Assembly: GCF_004134775.1 (NCBI RefSeq)
Contig: NZ_SDOZ01000002.1
Location: forward strand, 124,001-188,000
Direction: 5' to 3'
Length of the DNA: 64,000 bases
Source: Candidatus Borkfalkia ceftriaxoniphila
GTDB lineage: Bacteria; Bacillota; Clostridia; Christensenellales; Borkfalkiaceae
The first letter of the stretch is position 1. Every line of letters starts with the position of its first letter. The notes beneath the pieces were generated by a model, which was given only the letters and a program-made list of their open reading frames with translations, did not search any database and was not told where the DNA came from. Shown one piece after another: positions 62,224-64,000 of the stretch. The position numbers and the translations under genes were made by a program.

Positions 62224-62919
62224 TTAACGTACAAAAAGCCGAGGTTTAAGGCAAGCGGCTACGTCCTGTAAATCTTTATCTGTCATGATAAGTACTTTTA
62301 AGCCGAGTTTGTCATATATTTTTTGAGTATATTCCTTGCTTTTTAGGTACTTCGGGTTACTTAATTCGTTATATTCTATATATAATTCGTAATCGGGTAA
62401 GAAAAAATCAGGGTGTAAAGTTTTTGTTTCCCCGCTTTCTTCATCGCGATAATAGACGGGTTCTTCGTATTTAATGCGAATTTTGTTATTATATAGCCAG
62501 CTACAAATAATTGCTTCTGCTCTGCTTCTAACTTTTCTTCCGTCGTCGCAGGTATAAATTAAATTACCATATTCGTCAAGAATTTCTGTTTCTGTACAAT
62601 GTGTAATTCGTATATCGACGGAGCGATCCTTGTATTTGGCATAACAGGAACGACAAAAATGTTTGCCGTTGGAAGGCTCTCCACAGATTATACAAGTTAA
62701 TTCCGAATTGTTCACATTTTCGGAATATCTAATAGCTTTACTTTTACATTCACAGGGTTTACCTGTTGTATGCCATTTGCCGCAGTTTGGGCATTGCTCG
62801 ATTATTCCTTCTTTCATTTGTTGTGCGTGTTCCCTGCACAGCTTGTCTTTGCGAGCATTGCCGTACCATATGCTTGTGGGATTGCCACAAATCGGACAAG
62901 TTGAATTTTCGTTTTTCAT
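62224..62919 (-). CDS. Zinc-ribbon plus PD-(D/E)XK-like nuclease
   Basis: A 231-residue protein on the opposite strand. The N-terminal half holds zinc-finger pairs (CPICG, CPNCG, CIICG, CRSC). The C-terminal half looks like a restriction-endonuclease fold: RSRAEAIICSWL (Glu), HPDFFLPDY (Asp), YIEYNE in place of E-x-K, then QKIYDKLGLKVLIM. The catalytic Lys seems replaced by Asn. It is markedly more AT-rich than the element and has its own promoter, so it looks like a cargo (moron) gene, perhaps for defence or exclusion of competing phages. Confidence 0.65.
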   Translation of the reverse strand: MKNENSTCPICGNPTSIWYGNARKDKLCREHAQQMKEGIIEQCPNCGKWHTTGKPCECKSKAIRYSENVNNSELTCIICGEPSNGKHFCRSCYAKYKDRSVDIRITHCTETEILDEYGNLIYTCDDGRKVRSRAEAIICSWLYNNKIRIKYEEPVYYRDEESGETKTLHPDFFLPDYELYIEYNELSNPKYLKSKEYTQKIYDKLGLKVLIMTDKDLQDVAACLKPRLFVR

Positions 62920-62950
62920 GCGATTACCTTCTTTCTTTTATGATGATTAT

Positions 62951-62979
62951 ATTTTATAATATGAGCAGTATTTTGTCAA
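62951..62979 (-). promoter_or_regulatory. Promoter of the zinc-ribbon nuclease gene
   Basis: On the minus strand TTGACA (62974-62979), 17-base spacer, TAAAAT (62951-62956), about 30 bases before the start at 62919. Confidence 0.75.
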
Positions 62980-63027
62980 TATTTATAGTTTAAATTTCTT
63001 GTTGTGATATCGCAACAGATCGCGCGG

Positions 63028-63082
63028 CGATAAAAGCAGAAAACCTTTCCTTTTATCGGCTCAAAAGCTCCCCGCAGGGGTG
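63028..63082. repeat. Repeated hairpin module, copy 3
   Basis: CGATAAAAG (63028-63036) pairs with CTTTTATCG (63050-63058), enclosing the AAAACCTTTCCTTT string shared with copy 2. Then CCCCGCAGGGG (63070-63080), within 19 bases identical to copy 1. It sits just before the transposase gene. Confidence 0.75.
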
Positions 63083-63111
63083 ATATACATTACATGAAGG
63101 AGGAAAAAACA

Positions 63112-64000
63112 ATGAACGAAAGAAGTTTAATAAGGCGGTGGAATTATCCGTATTCCCCGAAAGAAAAGGAAAAGGCATTGAAGCTGTTACAGCGTTCAAA
63201 CGTGCGTTTCGTTGCACACAGATACCACTGCACCGTTCAGACGGTCTATCGTTGGAAACGGAAATACGACGGCACGTTGGAAAGCCTTGCGAACGGTTCC
63301 CACCGTCCGCACACTATGCATCCGAACGCGCAGACGGACGAGGAGAAAAAGCATATCGCCGACTTAGTTCGTCGTAACCCGAATATAGGGCTGAATGAGT
63401 TGTACGGGAAACTGCGGCTGCATTACGCATATAAGCGTAACCCCGCAACGCTCTACCGCTATTTGCGGCGCTGCGGTTTTTACGAGCATAAGCGGAAGTA
63501 CATACCGTACAAGCCGAAGCCGTATGATACGCCCGAACATATCGGCGTAAAATGGCAATTTGACGTAAAGCACGTTCCGAAAGAGTGCGCGGCAAGTTCC
63601 GTACTCGAAGATGAGCATTTTTATCAATATACCGTGATAGACGAAACCACGCGCGAGCGGTTTATATATCCCTATCGGGAACAGATAGCGGATAACTCGG
63701 TCGATTGCATACGGCGGGCGATTTTGTTTTTCGGCTATAAGCCGCAAATCATACAGACGGACAACGGTTCGGAATTTACGTTTACACAGAAAGTGAAAGG
63801 CGGGCGGCAGCATACCTTTGACAAGTTCTGCGAGGAACAAGGCATTGAGCATAAAACGATAAAGCCGCGAACGCCCCGGCATAACGGAAAAGTCGAACGC
63901 TCCCACCGCTCGGACAACGAACGCTTTTACAAGTACTTGCGGTTTCATTCCTTTGATGATTTGAAAACGCAGATGAAAGCGTACCTGCGGCGGTCGAACA
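63112..64000 (+). CDS. DDE transposase/integrase (IS481/IS3-like), cut by window end
   Basis: The gene starts at ATG 63112 with AAGGAGGA upstream and stays open to the window end (296 codons seen). An N-terminal helix-turn-helix (FVAHRYHCTVQTVYRWKRKYDG) and a second DNA-binding part precede an RNase-H-like rve core: Asp151 (WQFDVKH), Asp217 (QTDNGSEF) and Glu262 (NGKVERSH). It is of the IS481/IS3 integrase type. It could belong to a separate insertion sequence or serve as the element's own integrase; its direction and copy 3 of the hairpin module just upstream favour the latter weakly. Confidence 0.85.
   Translation, partial: MNERSLIRRWNYPYSPKEKEKALKLLQRSNVRFVAHRYHCTVQTVYRWKRKYDGTLESLANGSHRPHTMHPNAQTDEEKKHIADLVRRNPNIGLNELYGKLRLHYAYKRNPATLYRYLRRCGFYEHKRKYIPYKPKPYDTPEHIGVKWQFDVKHVPKECAASSVLEDEHFYQYTVIDETTRERFIYPYREQIADNSVDCIRRAILFFGYKPQIIQTDNGSEFTFTQKVKGGRQHTFDKFCEEQGIEHKTIKPRTPRHNGKVERSHRSDNERFYKYLRFHSFDDLKTQMKAYLRRSN

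Noticed and set aside
47515..64000. Conjugative element (ICE)
   Set aside because: No relaxase, type IV secretion proteins or tyrosine/serine integrase are visible in this part; the Rep is of the single-Tyr phage/plasmid type. The right end is unseen, so this is not final.
1..64000. CRISPR arrays and rRNA genes
   Set aside because: No regularly spaced direct repeats and no rRNA-like sequence were found on reading the window.

Overview
The window looks like a chromosome segment of an endospore-forming Firmicute of the class Clostridia. It carries spoIIAA-spoIIAB-sigF, spoVAC/AD/AE, a short SigA-type rpoD, TrmK, Nif3, mfd, Rho, aspS and Gram-positive style AGGAGG ribosome binding sites. The host backbone is roughly 50-55% GC by eye. 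I would guess an uncultured gut clostridium, but nothing here fixes the genus.

Layout. 1-5.2 kb: a LacI-controlled glycan-use operon (lacI, GH38 alpha-mannosidase, SGNH lipoprotein, start of a large glycoside hydrolase) with two identical operators. 5.3-10.4 kb: sporulation genes, with the spoVA set split by an oppositely oriented PurF-like gene that has Ser where the catalytic Cys should be. 10.6-11.1 kb: five tRNAs under one strong promoter. 11.3-12.8 kb: an AT-rich, frameshifted surface lipoprotein. 12.9-19.7 kb: YetF-like protein, then the dgt-dnaG-rpoD-trmK-nif3-zinc-ribbon run. 19.8-30.6 kb: a compact operon with six of the seven shikimate-pathway enzymes (aroC, B, A, E, Q, K), preceded by rho, a ROK kinase, a patatin and a ComEC-type hydrolase. 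30.7-47.3 kb: tyrA with a terminator-like hairpin in its leader, aspS, a CmpB-type membrane protein with a near-leaderless promoter, a QueD-like protein, a MarR-controlled heterodimeric ABC exporter, tRNA-Gly, a PrsA-like lipoprotein, mfd, pth and prs.

47.5-64 kb (continuing past the window): an integrated mobile element, best explained as an unusual filamentous-phage-like (inovirus-like) provirus. Nearly all genes point the same way and are tightly packed. It encodes a HUH rolling-circle Rep, a polytopic Zot/FtsK-like P-loop ATPase, five consecutive single-pass membrane proteins (three sharing a repeated extracytoplasmic domain), a pIII-like protein with signal peptide and C-terminal anchor, a 30-residue membrane peptide, a radical SAM enzyme, many tiny proteins, a PD-(D/E)XK-like nuclease in opposite orientation, and a DDE transposase/integrase cut by the window edge. 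Between these genes lie strong hairpins: a 13-bp inverted repeat at the left edge, a three-branched element at 56.65-56.74 kb, a repeated hairpin module in three places, and a 17-bp perfect inverted repeat after rep. The last could be an origin or packaging signal. No standard major coat gene was recognised, so the inovirus label is provisional.
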